DNA of 64,000 nt from Siphlonurus alternatus (taxonomy: Eukaryota > Arthropoda > Insecta > Ephemeroptera > Siphlonuridae). The position numbers were made by a program, and so were the translations under genes. Position 1 is the first letter of the stretch. Each line of letters begins with the position of its first letter. Shown here in pieces: positions 11,876 to 26,140 of the stretch. The stretch covers positions 33,868,616 through 33,932,615 of the forward strand of contig OX463778.1 in NCBI GenBank assembly GCA_949825025.1, read 5' to 3'. The notes beneath the pieces are model-generated. The model had not been told where the DNA came from, ran no database searches, and saw only the letters and a list, made by a program, of their open reading frames with translations.

Positions 11876-13751
11876 GTCATCAGATTTTAATCGCTCCCTC
11901 CCACTCACGCAGTCTTGAGAATTTTTATCTCGTATACATATCTGCATTCACATACACCGGTCTCATCTAACACCGAGCATACATTCATGAAATATTTTCA
12001 AAACCTCGATGCATGCAGGGTAGGAAAATGAACCTTGTGGACTTGTAATAAACTATTTTTGCCAGTCTATGTGCACGCATTTTCTATATAGGGAAATATA
12101 GAATGATATTTTTTTAATGTAAATGAGCAAACCACTCCATTTCTCTGAAATGACATTTTGACCCAGTTCTTTATAACAACTTTATATATATTTATTCAGA
12201 ATATAAGAGTATTTTATATTTTATGTACTTTGTTAAACAACTTTTTTAAAGTGCGTAAAAGAGCTTTAAAAATATACAAGTAAAAAAAAAAGTTTCTTGT
12301 ACGAAGGAAAAAAAAAATCTTTAAACACAGTTGAGTATAAACGGTTGAAAGAGATTTGCTTTAATTTATTGTGAGAGAGTGCAGCAAGACTCCTTTAACT
12401 CGGCTCTTAGCCAAAAAATTTTCATAGATATTCAAAGTCAAAAAAGAAGAAAATACATTAAAATATATACTGTATTATAAGAAACATACAGTATACTTAA
12501 ATGTTTTTATTTTATATCTTTTCATATTAAATATAAAAATATTCTACTCTTGTTGGCACAGCTAATTAAGAAGACATTTTCAAACAAAAATAAAGGCAAG
12601 TGCAAAATGCTGTCTGCATGTTTCATATTATACCCTCCTAAGATAACTTTATTTTCCACCGCACTAATTTCATTTTTTCAACACACAAAACGGCCACAAG
12701 AAATAATTTCCCTGGCTACCATTTTCTCATTGTACTTGGTGAACTTAATGGGTTTAAATGGACCACAAGTAGGGTCTCACATGTACACAATTTTCTCCCA
12801 AGACGCGCATTATACAATTGGAGTTTCTCAGCTTGTTGGTAGAAAACTCTACACTATTAACAAATTAATTTAAAATTCCCTCTGGATGCAACCGGAAGTA
12901 TATTTTTTTCTAGACTTCATTTGATTACAAAACTTTTTAAGAGGCATATAAATTTGAATTACTGTACTGTCTGTAAAGTTTACTAATTGAAATACATGTA
13001 GAATGAAACGGGAGCTACGGGAATCTTAAATTAATAAGAGTGTATTGTATCTGGGTATCCTCAGGGAGTAATATGCTAAAAGCCGCGGTGCCTGCTTCTG
13101 CACAAACTAATGTGTATATAGTATATTATATACCCTCGACTCAGCTGTACTAATGTAAGCGTGACGAAACTCGGGCGAGCGCCATTTAATTGTCATGATA
13201 ATAGAAATTAATACAATTATAATATTATAACAACTCTATTTGTATAGAAATAAATATGGATAATGACATTTACGTTTTTAATGCAAAATATTTTATTTAA
13301 TTTTAAGTTTAAATTGTGAAAAAGGAATTTTACTATTTTAAGGGATTATAAATTCATGCATAACAGTTGGAATGAATTTTGTACCTTTAAGCCTCTCTAA
13401 TTAAATTAAAGTTATATTATAAAAAATTAAAATAGAAAAATATAAATACTGATTTTTTTTTCAATTCTTAGCAAAAAAACTAGTAAAAAGCATTTTATAT
13501 ATCATTCATGCAATTACTATAACCTTTAACAATTAAAAATAACAAAGAAAAAGTTGTAATTAAATCTGCAGTAAAACTTGATTCAGAATAAGTGGACCAT
13601 TAACTAAATTACTAGTTAAAAATACTTGTAAACCCCAAAACTGAAAAATAATACATTCAGTATATATTTAAATCTCTTTATCGTGAAGTCAAACTATCTG
13701 TCTCTAAAAACAAAATATTTAAAATCCACAATATAAAACATGCAACAATAG
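11876..13751. other. Non-coding DNA, no supported gene
   Basis: Mostly AT-rich. A plus-strand frame of 107 codons at 12550-12873 has no recognisable domain; on the minus strand the same segment contains AATAAA (about 12640-12655). A GC-richer patch at about 13080-13190 shows no frame or motif I can name. Confidence 0.5.
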
Positions 13752-13892
13752 TGGGCGCGATTCACAAAGTAGTTAGCCTGGTTTTTAACCAAGTTTAGCT
13801 TAACCACGTTTAACTAGGTGGTTTAACAAGTTAAAGGTGGTTAAGCTAAACGTGGTTAGAAACCTAGCTAACTGCTTCGTGAATTGCACCCA
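13752..13892. mobile_element. Hairpin MITE, family H1 copy 1
   Basis: A 141-bp near-complete hairpin. The left end is TGGGCGCGATTCACAAAGTA; the right end, read inward, is TGGGTGCAATTCACGAAGCA. The arms continue as GTTAGC and TTAACCACGTTTA words towards the centre. The same end sequence is found at 18388-18524. Ends with an (A/G)ATTCACGAA-type motif are common in small DNA elements of marine invertebrates (general knowledge, not searched). The superfamily is unclear because no target-site duplication is obvious. Confidence 0.75.
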
Positions 13893-14911
13893 TTGTAACT
13901 AAAAATTAAATTAATTCTGATTTACAGCAAAAAAACTTCAGCCATTGTTAACACACGTACTGCAATGGTTCCGGCATGCATGGTATTACAAATACTGTAC
14001 AATTCCCAAAAGATTAGAAAAAAAAAAAACGTGGTAAATAAAGATACGAAATTAAGTTCTTATTTTTATATTATCTCCAATTTAAAATAACTAGGGAAGC
14101 TTTTGTAATTACATTAATTTTTATCAAGTCCAATAAAAATTAGAATTAATTAATTGTAATAAGTGTGCTTATAACTTTCCTTGATATGACTTCATGTTTA
14201 CTTGATTACTAATATTCAGCCTGAAGCCTAAAAATATGAATATTTCATGTGGTTTGAATTGAGAGAATACGTCTCCTAATAGAGTTAAGTATATGCAGAT
14301 TCAGCCGGGAGATATGTACTTATTATTAGCATTGTAATTTGCATGCAAAGAACCTCGCAGATAGTTGCCTCTCAAAAGTTACACCATATATATAGTAAGT
14401 AGTTAATTTATTGTACGAATAATTTGACATTCCCACAGTAAGCTATCTCTTAAATTTTATATTAATATACTCTCAAATTTGATTTTAATAATATTTAAAT
14501 ATAATGGGTTTAAGAAAAAGTTTAATAAAGGTTGATAAAGTTTTTAACATATATATTATAATTTTATCTTCCGATTTTTTTTTATTATTATTTGATAATT
14601 GATTTAAGATTTTTTCTTCTTCCTCAACAAATTTAATTTTAATAACGTAAGATTTATTTTATGGATGAAATAATTTTAAAATTTACAAGAAAGTTATTAA
14701 AAAAAAAATCCAATATATATTAATTTCAACCTCTAACTTTAAAATTAAAGTTAAGAAATACAGAACTTTTCCATTTAAATTATTAAGATTTAAATCCATA
14801 CAAAATAATTACATGGATATTTTATTTTATATGAGTATAAATAAATAATTATTAACTATATAAAGTGTTTATATAGTGTAGAGTAAGTGCTAGTCAGGCA
14901 GTATATTAGTC

Positions 14912-14931
14912 GACCTTTCAATTGAAAGGTC
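14912..14931. repeat. Perfect 20-bp palindrome
   Basis: GACCTTTCAATTGAAAGGTC reads the same on both strands, with weaker symmetry just outside (AGTC / CAAC). It has no spacer. It could be a recognition site for a dimeric protein or a remnant of a hairpin element. Confidence 0.9.
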
Positions 14932-17167
14932 AACGTTTTATAGGTTGAACTTTTGGTACCAGCCTACGCTTACTGATTCCTACTGCTCCTACATGCCAAG
15001 TATATTATTAACTTATGAACATTATAGACACTTTGTGACGGTAAGGAAGCTGACAAAATGTATAACATTATATGCGCTCAATATACTCTATAGCTATAAC
15101 TTAGATAACCATATTCATGTTCATTCCTTTATGGACTTATGAAATTTAATAGTGGGTTTGTGATACATATATAAAAAATTAAATATAAATTGTACTTTGC
15201 TTTTCAGGTGTAAATTAATGTGGATATTTGCTTCTTGAAAATTTATATTCATGGATCTATCCTTTAAATTTAGTACAATAAATACATAGTTTAAATGTAT
15301 ATGAGCTACCTACTAAACAATTAGTTTTTTTCTTACATAAACAATACAAATATTTAGTATGCTCATATGCAAAATAATTGTTTTTAAAGCGTATATTATT
15401 TACTGTTTAAACTTCAGCCACCTCAGCGTTACTGTATTCCAATGAAAATAATTAAAACATCCAATTCCTGCATGGTGATAAAATTGGCAAGATTACTAAA
15501 TCTCATCCTCAAGAAACATGGACCTAAGCATTTTCAAGTAAGTTAGACAGAGAAGCTCCAGTTAAAATCTTTGTAACTCAAAGCACGTAGCGTATTACAT
15601 CTTTGTGTCAACTTCTCTTGTTCACAGATATAACACAACAAGTTTAAAATTTGACTTCTGTACATAACATTATATATAAAATTTTAATACCTTTATATAT
15701 AGTAAAGCACTCATATAAAAAGCTATAATAACAACAATAAGGAGAATTCGTATTGATATGAGATTTTTTGTGTAAATTATTTAATTATATTAATTTTATT
15801 TTATTATGAAATGTAATTTGATTTTGACATATATATATTATTATATAATTTTATTTAAATTTAACTCTCTGTACACAATAGAATTTTTGTATGATATAAA
15901 AAGCTAATTATACATAATTAAATGTTATTTGACAAGATTTAATATTAATACAGAGCAGCGGTGCCTTACATATACAATTTTAACAAATGAATTTTTGATG
16001 GAATGAAACAAAAATTCCACTTTTATTCCTATAAAAATATATTATTAAAATATGTACTGTAAATTAATTTATTTTTTAATTTTTTATCCACTTTGAAAAA
16101 TATATATGTATATAATGAAAATTTCCAGCATTTTTTAATTATTTTTTTTTTATATAAAAGGATTGTATTGTTTTATATTATTATCTAAAAACATTGAGCT
16201 CATTCTTGATTAAATTAAAGAAAAAATATTATGAGTTATAATTGAAGAAAAATAAGACTATATAATTATATATATAACAACAATATTAATTGAAATACCT
16301 TATAAAATTATATTGTTGAAATAATTTATACAGTATTGTATTGCATGTCTCTTTCTATACAACCAGAAATTAAGTTTGAAAGTTTATTATTAACGTATTC
16401 TCAATATTTGAAAGACGCACGGAGGCTCTGATGGTTGTAGGGAAGGGTATATGTTCGGGCAAAATACACCCTTCCTTGTTATCATAGGGCATATTACTCT
16501 CAGCTCAAAATCACAACAGCAGGAAATGGCAGGTTTACTTTAACATCTGACAAGCAGCCGTAACTGAAATACTTTGTTATGTATGTAAATAAAATAAACA
16601 GAAGATTTTATATAGAAACACAAATAGAAAGATTGACAAACATGTCAAACGATCTTAAAATTAGGTGTTACTTTTTAATAGTACACTGAAATAACTTATA
16701 AATGTAAAGTGTGTTACTTGAATTAATATATTTTTCTCGAAATTGTGTTTATATACAAAATATAATACTATTCGTTTATTTTTTTCGTCCACGTTGGTAA
16801 GTATGGCAATGACTCACATTAAAAACCATTGAAAAGTTTATGGATTTGAAAACTTACAAATGGTAAATTTCTTCCAAAAAATTGTATTTTGCTAATTACG
16901 TTCCTTTTTACTGTATACATGTAGTAAAAGTTTTAAACTCAATAGTTTATTTATTATTCAGTTCAATGTATCCAATAAACTTTAATATTATTTAACGACG
17001 AGATTTGCATCAAAAGTGCATTAAGGGCCACTTTGTATAAAAATGAGGACATAGACTTACATTAACGCTTTTTTTTTTTGTATATTACAAACGTTGCATA
17101 ATAATTTAATATTTTTTATAAGTTTACATTAAAATGCATTAGTTCTTGTTTTTTTCATAAGCTAAAT

Positions 17168-17169
<2 letters not shown>

Positions 17170-17197
<28 letters not shown>
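17170..17197. repeat. Poly-T run (28 T)
   Basis: Uninterrupted T tract. On the minus strand it is a poly-A run, which may mark an old retroposed end, but no retroelement body is recognisable beside it. Confidence 0.9.
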
Positions 17198-17200
<3 letters not shown>

Positions 17201-18387
17201 TATAATTTTGTACTTAAATGTGTTTTCAAGTTTGAAGCTTTTTACTTTATCTGCATGTCTCATCTTCTTTCTTTTTTTTTTTTTTTTCCTAAAAACATTT
17301 CTTTTAGTTTTTTATTCCTAGTTATTACATTAAAAAAATAAATCTCAAGCAAGTACACAGAAAGAAGAGAGAGAAGAGAGTCTTGTTTGAAGCTTCGTTC
17401 TGTTGCCAAATTCTGCAATGGTGTACGATGATGTCAACACAGCTCGACTATACTGTGATCTAATTCATCGTAAACCTCAAAAGACCAGCAGACACATCCC
17501 TATGAGATATCCTACATTTGACCTCCGCGGGTTCCATTGCGTAGGTCAGGATATAACAAGCTGCCGCAGTCCCTACCGCCGCAGCAGTGATCAGCTGACA
17601 CATCATGACGTCTTTTTAATAATCATGAATCTCATTGTTGCGTGCCAGTGCCATTGTTGTAGGAGCGTCTATTAGTTCTTGCATGCTACCAAAGAAAATT
17701 TATCATTACCTTTGTATGAATATAATAATAATCTTTCTTCACTGTCAAATTTTAATATTAAAATCTATAAGATTGTGAAAGAGGAGAAACTAAAGTTTTT
17801 TTTTATCAATTTATAATCAATTTTTTATCTGAGGAAAAATGAAGGAAAGTCTAATATTAAGTAATTTTTTTATAAATCGGCTTATATTATATAATATAGG
17901 TATATTATAAGATTTTGACGATGAAAAAAAAGTTTATATAAATCTGTCATTTTATATTAATATTCATATTATTTAAATTAAAATTGACGTTATTTGATTC
18001 ATTTTATAGTATTGGAATTTAATCAACTGTGGGCTTTGAAAGATAATTGAGATAATTTTTTCGATACTTCCCTTTTTTGATCCACAACAACCTGTATATT
18101 ATAAAACTTGAGAGCTTCCGACAATTTGAAAGCAAATAAATTTGTTTCAGGTAACATCATTTTAACGTAAAATACAAATATATATGCTTTTATAAAAAAC
18201 AAATACGACATTTTGATATTATATTTCAACTTTGTCAGTAAATATATTGCAAAAAACAACGTATTTCAATTTCTTGCATTGAAATTGTTCAAATTATTGT
18301 AAAACTCAGCAATATGATATTCCAATAATTTCAAATTTCATTTTCCTTGCCTATTGAAATCAATCTATCCATTTTATGTTATGCTAT

Positions 18388-18524
18388 ACTGGGGACAATT
18401 CACGAAAGAGTTAACCATAAAATATCCAGGTTTCTCTCTAACCGTGGTTAGCAACAGCTTAATTCAAATACACTATACGTGATTAAGGAAGAGCTTGAAT
18501 AAATCCTTTCGTGAATCGCGCTCA
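18388..18524. mobile_element. Hairpin MITE, family H1 copy 2
   Basis: The left end is GGGGACAATTCACGAAAGAG; the right end, read inward, is GAGCGCGATTCACGAAAGGA. The end motif, length (~137 bp) and GTTAACC/GTTAGC words inside match the element at 13752-13892. It is more diverged between its own arms than copy 1, so it is probably older. Confidence 0.7.
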
Positions 18525-20266
18525 TTATTTATTGTTACAAAAAATACTTGAAATATTTCCAAACTGTTTTTATACTCAATTGGCCAATAAATAACGTAAA
18601 AACATTGCATCTATCTTGATGCTCGCGAGAAAGCAATGTTTTAAAAATATATATTTAATTACTTTCTTTTTTTTTTCATATTGTTATCAAGCAGTACATC
18701 TGTGTCCCGGAGGTATAGTATTGGTAGTATACTGCAGTATAGCGTTCATGTGAGTTGTCATACGACTAACTGTGGCTTGCCTCTGGCTGCATGGAAGAGA
18801 GTTCTGTTCTCTTGCACGGAATTTAACCGTGATGTAGAGAAATAACCAACTCGCTGTTTTCCAGGAATAAAAGCAATTTTTATATCTAACACTGCACAAC
18901 CATCATGCAAAAATTTAAAAAAATAAAATTATTTTCAGAGTTATTAGAGAGAGTTTATACATAAAAATTTCTTATGATATATTTCAAATAATTAATATAT
19001 ATACATAAATAATACGTTCTTTAAATAAAAACGAAATTTTGTGTTGTTCTTACCCTTTGATTGGGAGATATTTTATGATAACATATTTTTATCGACCTTA
19101 CTTAAGATCACTGGAGAATACACGTTGAACTTATGAATCAATATTTAGGTATCTCTAAAATCTTTAATACAAGTTTAAAATACAACATATTTTCGGTAAA
19201 GAAAGAAAATAACATAAGGTATTCCGTATGCCATGTATGTTTTATAGCAGAGATGTTTAGGGATGGACTTTGCTCTTTTTCTGCAACCTTGCATGTTAGC
19301 ACATAGTATAATAAGTCGATTTTTAATAGAAGCGCCTGGAATGTATGTGTACCGCACGACGTGCATGCTAAGCAGTTTTCTTACCAGCGAAGAAATTAAA
19401 TCACGGACAGAATTTTTTTTCAAAGTGTTTACATTTTGTAGTAATTATATATACTATGCCATAAGGATTGGAATTTCAAAATAACATGCATGACATATAT
19501 AAAATCTAAATAACATTTCTATATTTTTAAAATAAAATTTTCTTCTCGTATCTTTGAGAACAATTAACTTGAATTGAAAGCAGTTGGCGTACAAAACGTA
19601 GTATCTGTCCAGTCTCTGTCACGATTACATGGAGTCCCTGTGGAGAAGGGTAGAGTCAGGTTGTCGTATGCATTGCCTGTGTCACGTCACTCACTCTAAT
19701 AGTTGTTACCTCTGGGCATCGATCTCTGCATTCCTCCTCCTGCTGTCTGCCAGGATGTCCTCCTTAATAAGGATATGGCTATGTCGCTGCCGGCTTATCA
19801 CTTTATTCAAAATTGCTTCTTCATTTTTATGAAAAAAAAAATAATAATAATAACAAAATATAAGATAATGTTGTATAATCAAAGATTAACCCGAAGATAT
19901 TCTGAGAATTTTGTCTTATAGATCGGTTTTCTTCTGAGAAAATACAATGAATATATTACTGACATTAACATTATTGGTAAAAATTAATATGTCAATGTGT
20001 ATCGTGACTTTATAGAGATCAGATATCAACAAAAGGTTTACAAGGGACTTGAAAATTTATTAGATGAAATGTATTTGAAAACTGTTACAAATTTTTTCTT
20101 AGAATAAGGCGATAATTGTCACATAAAATATCGAAAAATTTATAAACCTGAATAGAATGATCAATGAATAATTTCTTATCATCAGTTTTCAATATTTTTT
20201 CGTGACTTTTACAAAAATATGCTCCTATTGTAACAATAATTTTGATTTATTCCTTTGTTCAATAGA

Positions 20267-20270
<4 letters not shown>
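18525..20270. other. Non-coding DNA, no supported gene
   Basis: Two GC-richer patches (18690-18900 and 19600-19810) give short open frames of 67-82 codons on various strands. None has a domain or good start/splice context. The rest is AT-rich. Confidence 0.5.

Positions 20271-20335
<65 letters not shown>
20271..20335. repeat. (TA)n microsatellite
   Basis: About 32 uninterrupted TA units. Confidence 0.97.
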
Positions 20336-20337
<2 letters not shown>

Positions 20338-20720
20338 AAGATTAACAACAAAAAAATCACATAATTTTACGCATAAAATTCTTAATTTTAAAATTAAGTG
20401 ATGCTTGTCGAGAGCGGTCCTATAAATGTGTGAAAAATCAGATAGTTCAATAACTTAAAATGTAAGCTATTTTATGAACTTTCCTGCCAAATCAAACAAA
20501 CACAACCTGCCACGCCTCCTTCAAGATTTCAATCATGAATATTTTAAGAAATCTGGTGAAATTGTTGCATTCTCTTTGCCAGAGGCCTGTCTTGTTTAGT
20601 TAAATTATTTTTATGTATTAATTTAAATTAATTTAATAACTGTAAAATAAATAAAATACGATGTTTATATAAATTTTTTAAAACTTAAAGAATTTTTATG
20701 TTTTTGGTTTACAAGATAAC

Positions 20721-23339
<2,619 letters not shown>

Positions 23340-24124
23340 TTAAAAGGGGTGTGACTTTTCAAAATTAAAAATTCACCAAAAAATCTTCTTTCCAAAAATG
23401 TAAATTTCACTTTCCTCCGACTCCCCGTTTCTTCCCTACCGCCCGGTCAAAAGTCTACTATGACGTCACATTACTTAAGGTCGCGCGCAAGAAAGCAAGC
23501 AAGCAAGTGGCGGCGAGCGCTAAAATCCACGTTTTCGCGTCTTTAAGCCCGCCTAGCAGCCGACAGCAAAGAGATAAAAATTATCCGCCACGGGATAATT
23601 TTTTCTAAAGAACATTCTGCGTTTGTATCCGCTTTCGGCATTTCTTCATTTTAATTAGGAAATTAAATATCACGATGCAAACTCAAATTTTTCACAGATT
23701 TCTTTTGTCAACTGACTTCAAACACATAAAATATTTTATCAAGCATCTAATAACTTTATTGTAGACACACGTATTGGATTGACATATTATATATGTACAG
23801 TACATACGATTTATATTATGTATATGGTATTTCAACAGTATTTTAATTACCTATGATTTTAGCCATTTTGTGCATTATCGCTATTTAATTACTTTCTTCG
23901 ACGTTTGCGTTTAAGTTATATAAATATGCAGCATATAGTGATTATTCGATATTACCATTATTAATTATTAATACAATATATACTTTAAATTATTATATTT
24001 TTTATAATAATCACGAAATAATTATTAATAATTATAATTAATCTTCAACTTAGAGGCTGCCCCATGCATAATTTATCACACCAGTTCTGCTTTTAATTCT
24101 TTTTGTTAATAGTTAGTGTCATTG

Positions 24125-24125
<1 letters not shown>

Positions 24126-24178
<53 letters not shown>
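24126..24178. repeat. (TA)n microsatellite in the left arm
   Basis: About 26 TA units inside the left-arm block that the right arm lacks. Confidence 0.95.
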
Positions 24179-24182
<4 letters not shown>

Positions 24183-24656
24183 TTATATATAATATATAAA
24201 GGTGTTCCCGGTCCAAATGTATAGATGGAAACTTTGTTTCGCTTTGAGTTAAAATAATATAACATAAAAGCTTTATTTATATTCAGAGCTCAAAGTAAGA
24301 ATACTAATAATATTAGGGTTTCTGTAAATTAATTCTACTAGTAGTACGTAATTCCAGCGTAATTCTAGCACAGCAGAGCAGACTCGGGCACCAGAATATT
24401 TACCGCGATTCAATCGACGGGGATCATTTGCGCTGCAAGTTGGTTCAAACATATAAGGCTTTATAATATTTTCTTGAACTCATTACGCTTGCTATAAGGC
24501 GGTTGCATGAGCAACGCAATCAGTCTACTTTACAGGGGCTGAGTGAAAACATGCGCGCGCAGCCTTCCATGCCGGTGGAGTGGTAGAGAACTCTGCATGC
24601 AGGTAAAAGACTAAAAAAAATACATTATAAATTATTTAAAATGAAAATAAAAAATG

Positions 24657-24707
24657 TGAGGTGAACAAAATGTTTAAAATAAAATTTACAAACTTTTGCT
24701 CACCTCA
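24657..24707. repeat. Short stem-loop inside a left-arm-only block
   Basis: TGAGGTGAACAAAA (24657-24670) and TTTTGCTCACCTCA (24694-24707) pair at 13 of 14 positions around a 23-nt AT-rich loop. The surrounding block (24494-24869) is missing from the right arm, so it is probably a separate insertion. Confidence 0.7.
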
Positions 24708-25218
24708 GAATTCAGAATCTTTTCTTTATATATTTTTAAATATTTTTTTTTAATATTTTCTCCTATGCTTATACATTGTGGAGCTCCACCAGGCCACCAT
24801 CGACGACTGGCGGACAACTGTTGAAACTCCCGATCCAAGGTCCCACTGACGTCACACGCAAGCGCCTAATTATGCATATACGGAAATTTATGAAAAAATT
24901 ATGTGATTTAATTAACTAAAAGTGCAGTGATAACAATCTCAGAGACAACGTGCAACTCCAAGTACTTGGAGGCGACGGTATTGAATGCTGATGCGAAACA
25001 AATTTTCACAACATTGAACTGAAAAAATCTCCCTACATTCTTGCTCCCTTATGTGTGCGGCCGGAACTGTCCGCTGACACTGAAAGCCAGAGTAAGCCCA
25101 CGTGTCTATAAAGAAGCAAAACTTTGCAATTATGAATAATTATATATTTTTGCCTCAAAATCGATTTAAAAATTTGTTCATTTTTTGTATTTATAATAAT
25201 ATGTAAAATCTAAAATCA

Positions 25219-25408
25219 TTGAACCGATTGAACGTACAGTACTATACTATATATTATATATTTATATAGTCTACGACTAAATAACAATTAACATTATATA
25301 ATATAGTATTTGTGAAGTATTACTATATTATAATGTTAACTGTTATTTAGTCGTAGACTATATAAATATAATATATAGTATAGTACTGTACGTTCAATCG
25401 GTTCAATG
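25219..25408. mobile_element. Hairpin element nested in the left arm
   Basis: An almost perfect ~190-bp hairpin starting TTGAACCGATTGAACGTAC and ending with its reverse complement plus TG. The right arm of the host element keeps the uninterrupted site (reading TAAAATCACACTGAG on the opposite strand), while the left arm reads TAAAATCA, then the hairpin, then CACTGAG. The hairpin therefore inserted after the host inverted repeat was formed. Confidence 0.85.
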
Positions 25409-25499
25409 CACTGAGAAAACACTAGTGTGAAATCAAACCTTGATAGTGTAATAACTATGCTACCATAGATATGCTATAGCCGCTATCTAAGCTAGTGTT

Positions 25500-25700
25500 C
25501 TTTTTGACCCAGGCGTGGTGTTCTCCCGGTAGTATCGGGAGAATCCCAGGTAGTGCGTGAGGCGGAACCCAGCAGTTGGGATGCATATTAACCCACCGCG
25601 GGAGAGTGCGCTACTCCTGTCTGGCGTGGTAGCGAGTATTGCTTGGTGTAACCTGGAGTGTATGCTATACTACGTATGATGCTACTGGGAGTCCAGCTAA
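25500..25700. other. GC-richer block with several short stem-loops
   Basis: Inside the spacer of the long inverted-repeat element. TTCTCCCG (25521-25528) pairs perfectly with CGGGAGAA (25536-25543) around a 7-nt loop. CCCA/TGGG pair at 25568-25580, and GAGT/ACTC words follow. The composition is far from the AT-rich surroundings. It may be a structured RNA segment or part of a retroposon body. I recognise no known RNA family and see no Sm site. Confidence 0.4.
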
Positions 25701-25877
25701 CCCATGCTTTATTGTAAATTAAAGTATAATATTGGGGTTCAGCTACAGAAATAAATTAAAAATTTAAAAAAATATTTTATTTGTATTTCTTTATTATTAA
25801 TCCGCAATTTATTTTATGTCATTAAAGTTTTACTGAAAGTAGGTAATTATTAATTGATTAAAAGTCGTTTACTGTAC

Positions 25878-25955
25878 TTACACCTCCTGGGATTCGAACC
25901 TGGCACCTCTAGCACCTGAAGCGGATGTCACAACCACTACACCTCGACAGGCTGA
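25878..25955 (-). mobile_element. tRNA-like SINE head (A and B boxes) or tRNA pseudogene
   Basis: On the minus strand GTGTAGTGGTT (A box, 25932-25942) is followed 42 bases later by a perfect B box GGTTCGAATCC (25890-25900). The D-arm region GTGTAGTGGTTGTGACATCCGC is close to that of eukaryotic tRNA-Val. The T stem does not pair (CCAGG faces CCAGG), and I cannot close a 7-bp acceptor stem, so this is not a functional tRNA gene. An intact internal promoter with broken stems is typical of tRNA-derived SINEs. No 3' tail or target-site duplication was identified. Confidence 0.6.
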
Positions 25956-26104
25956 TTACCAGATTCAGTAAATTTGGTATATAAAAACTTCTAAGTTGAT
26001 AATCATTGACTTTGGAGAAAAAAAGATGCTCCCAAAAATAACAATTACAAAAACATAATTTTCAAATAGAACTGCGTAGTAATTATAACAGAAATTGTAT
26101 TTAA

Positions 26105-26140
26105 TTACTAACATTTCGGATGCCCTCATCAGCTGATAAA
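26105..26140 (-). ncRNA. Hammerhead-ribozyme-like core
   Basis: On the minus strand CTGATGA (26126-26132) is followed by GGGCATCC, which folds as a GG/CC stem with a GCAT loop, and then GAAA (26114-26117). This is the conserved hammerhead core with a minimal stem II. Downstream ATGTTAGTAAT could give a 2-bp stem III. I could not find a stem I partner for the sequence upstream of CTGATGA, so activity is doubtful. Such cores occur in Penelope-like elements and other small retroelements. It lies ~150 bp upstream of the SINE-like head on the same strand. Confidence 0.35.

Larger units (their letters stand above)
13893..18387. other. Long AT-rich stretch
   Basis: Very AT-rich. It holds a perfect palindrome at 14912-14931, a 28-T run at 17170-17197 and a second T-rich run near 17270-17287. 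The only more balanced patch is 17380-17690. It contains a plus-strand frame of 90 codons (start MPNSAMVYDDVNTARLYCDL) and adjacent TGATCAGCTGA and ATGACGTC words that could be binding sites. I cannot support it as a gene. A short inverted repeat around GGAAGGGTATAT / ACACCCTTCC lies near 16440-16480. Confidence 0.45.

Noticed and set aside
12550..12873. 107-codon plus-strand frame
   Set aside because: No recognisable domain, no splice or promoter context, and its length is at the level expected by chance.
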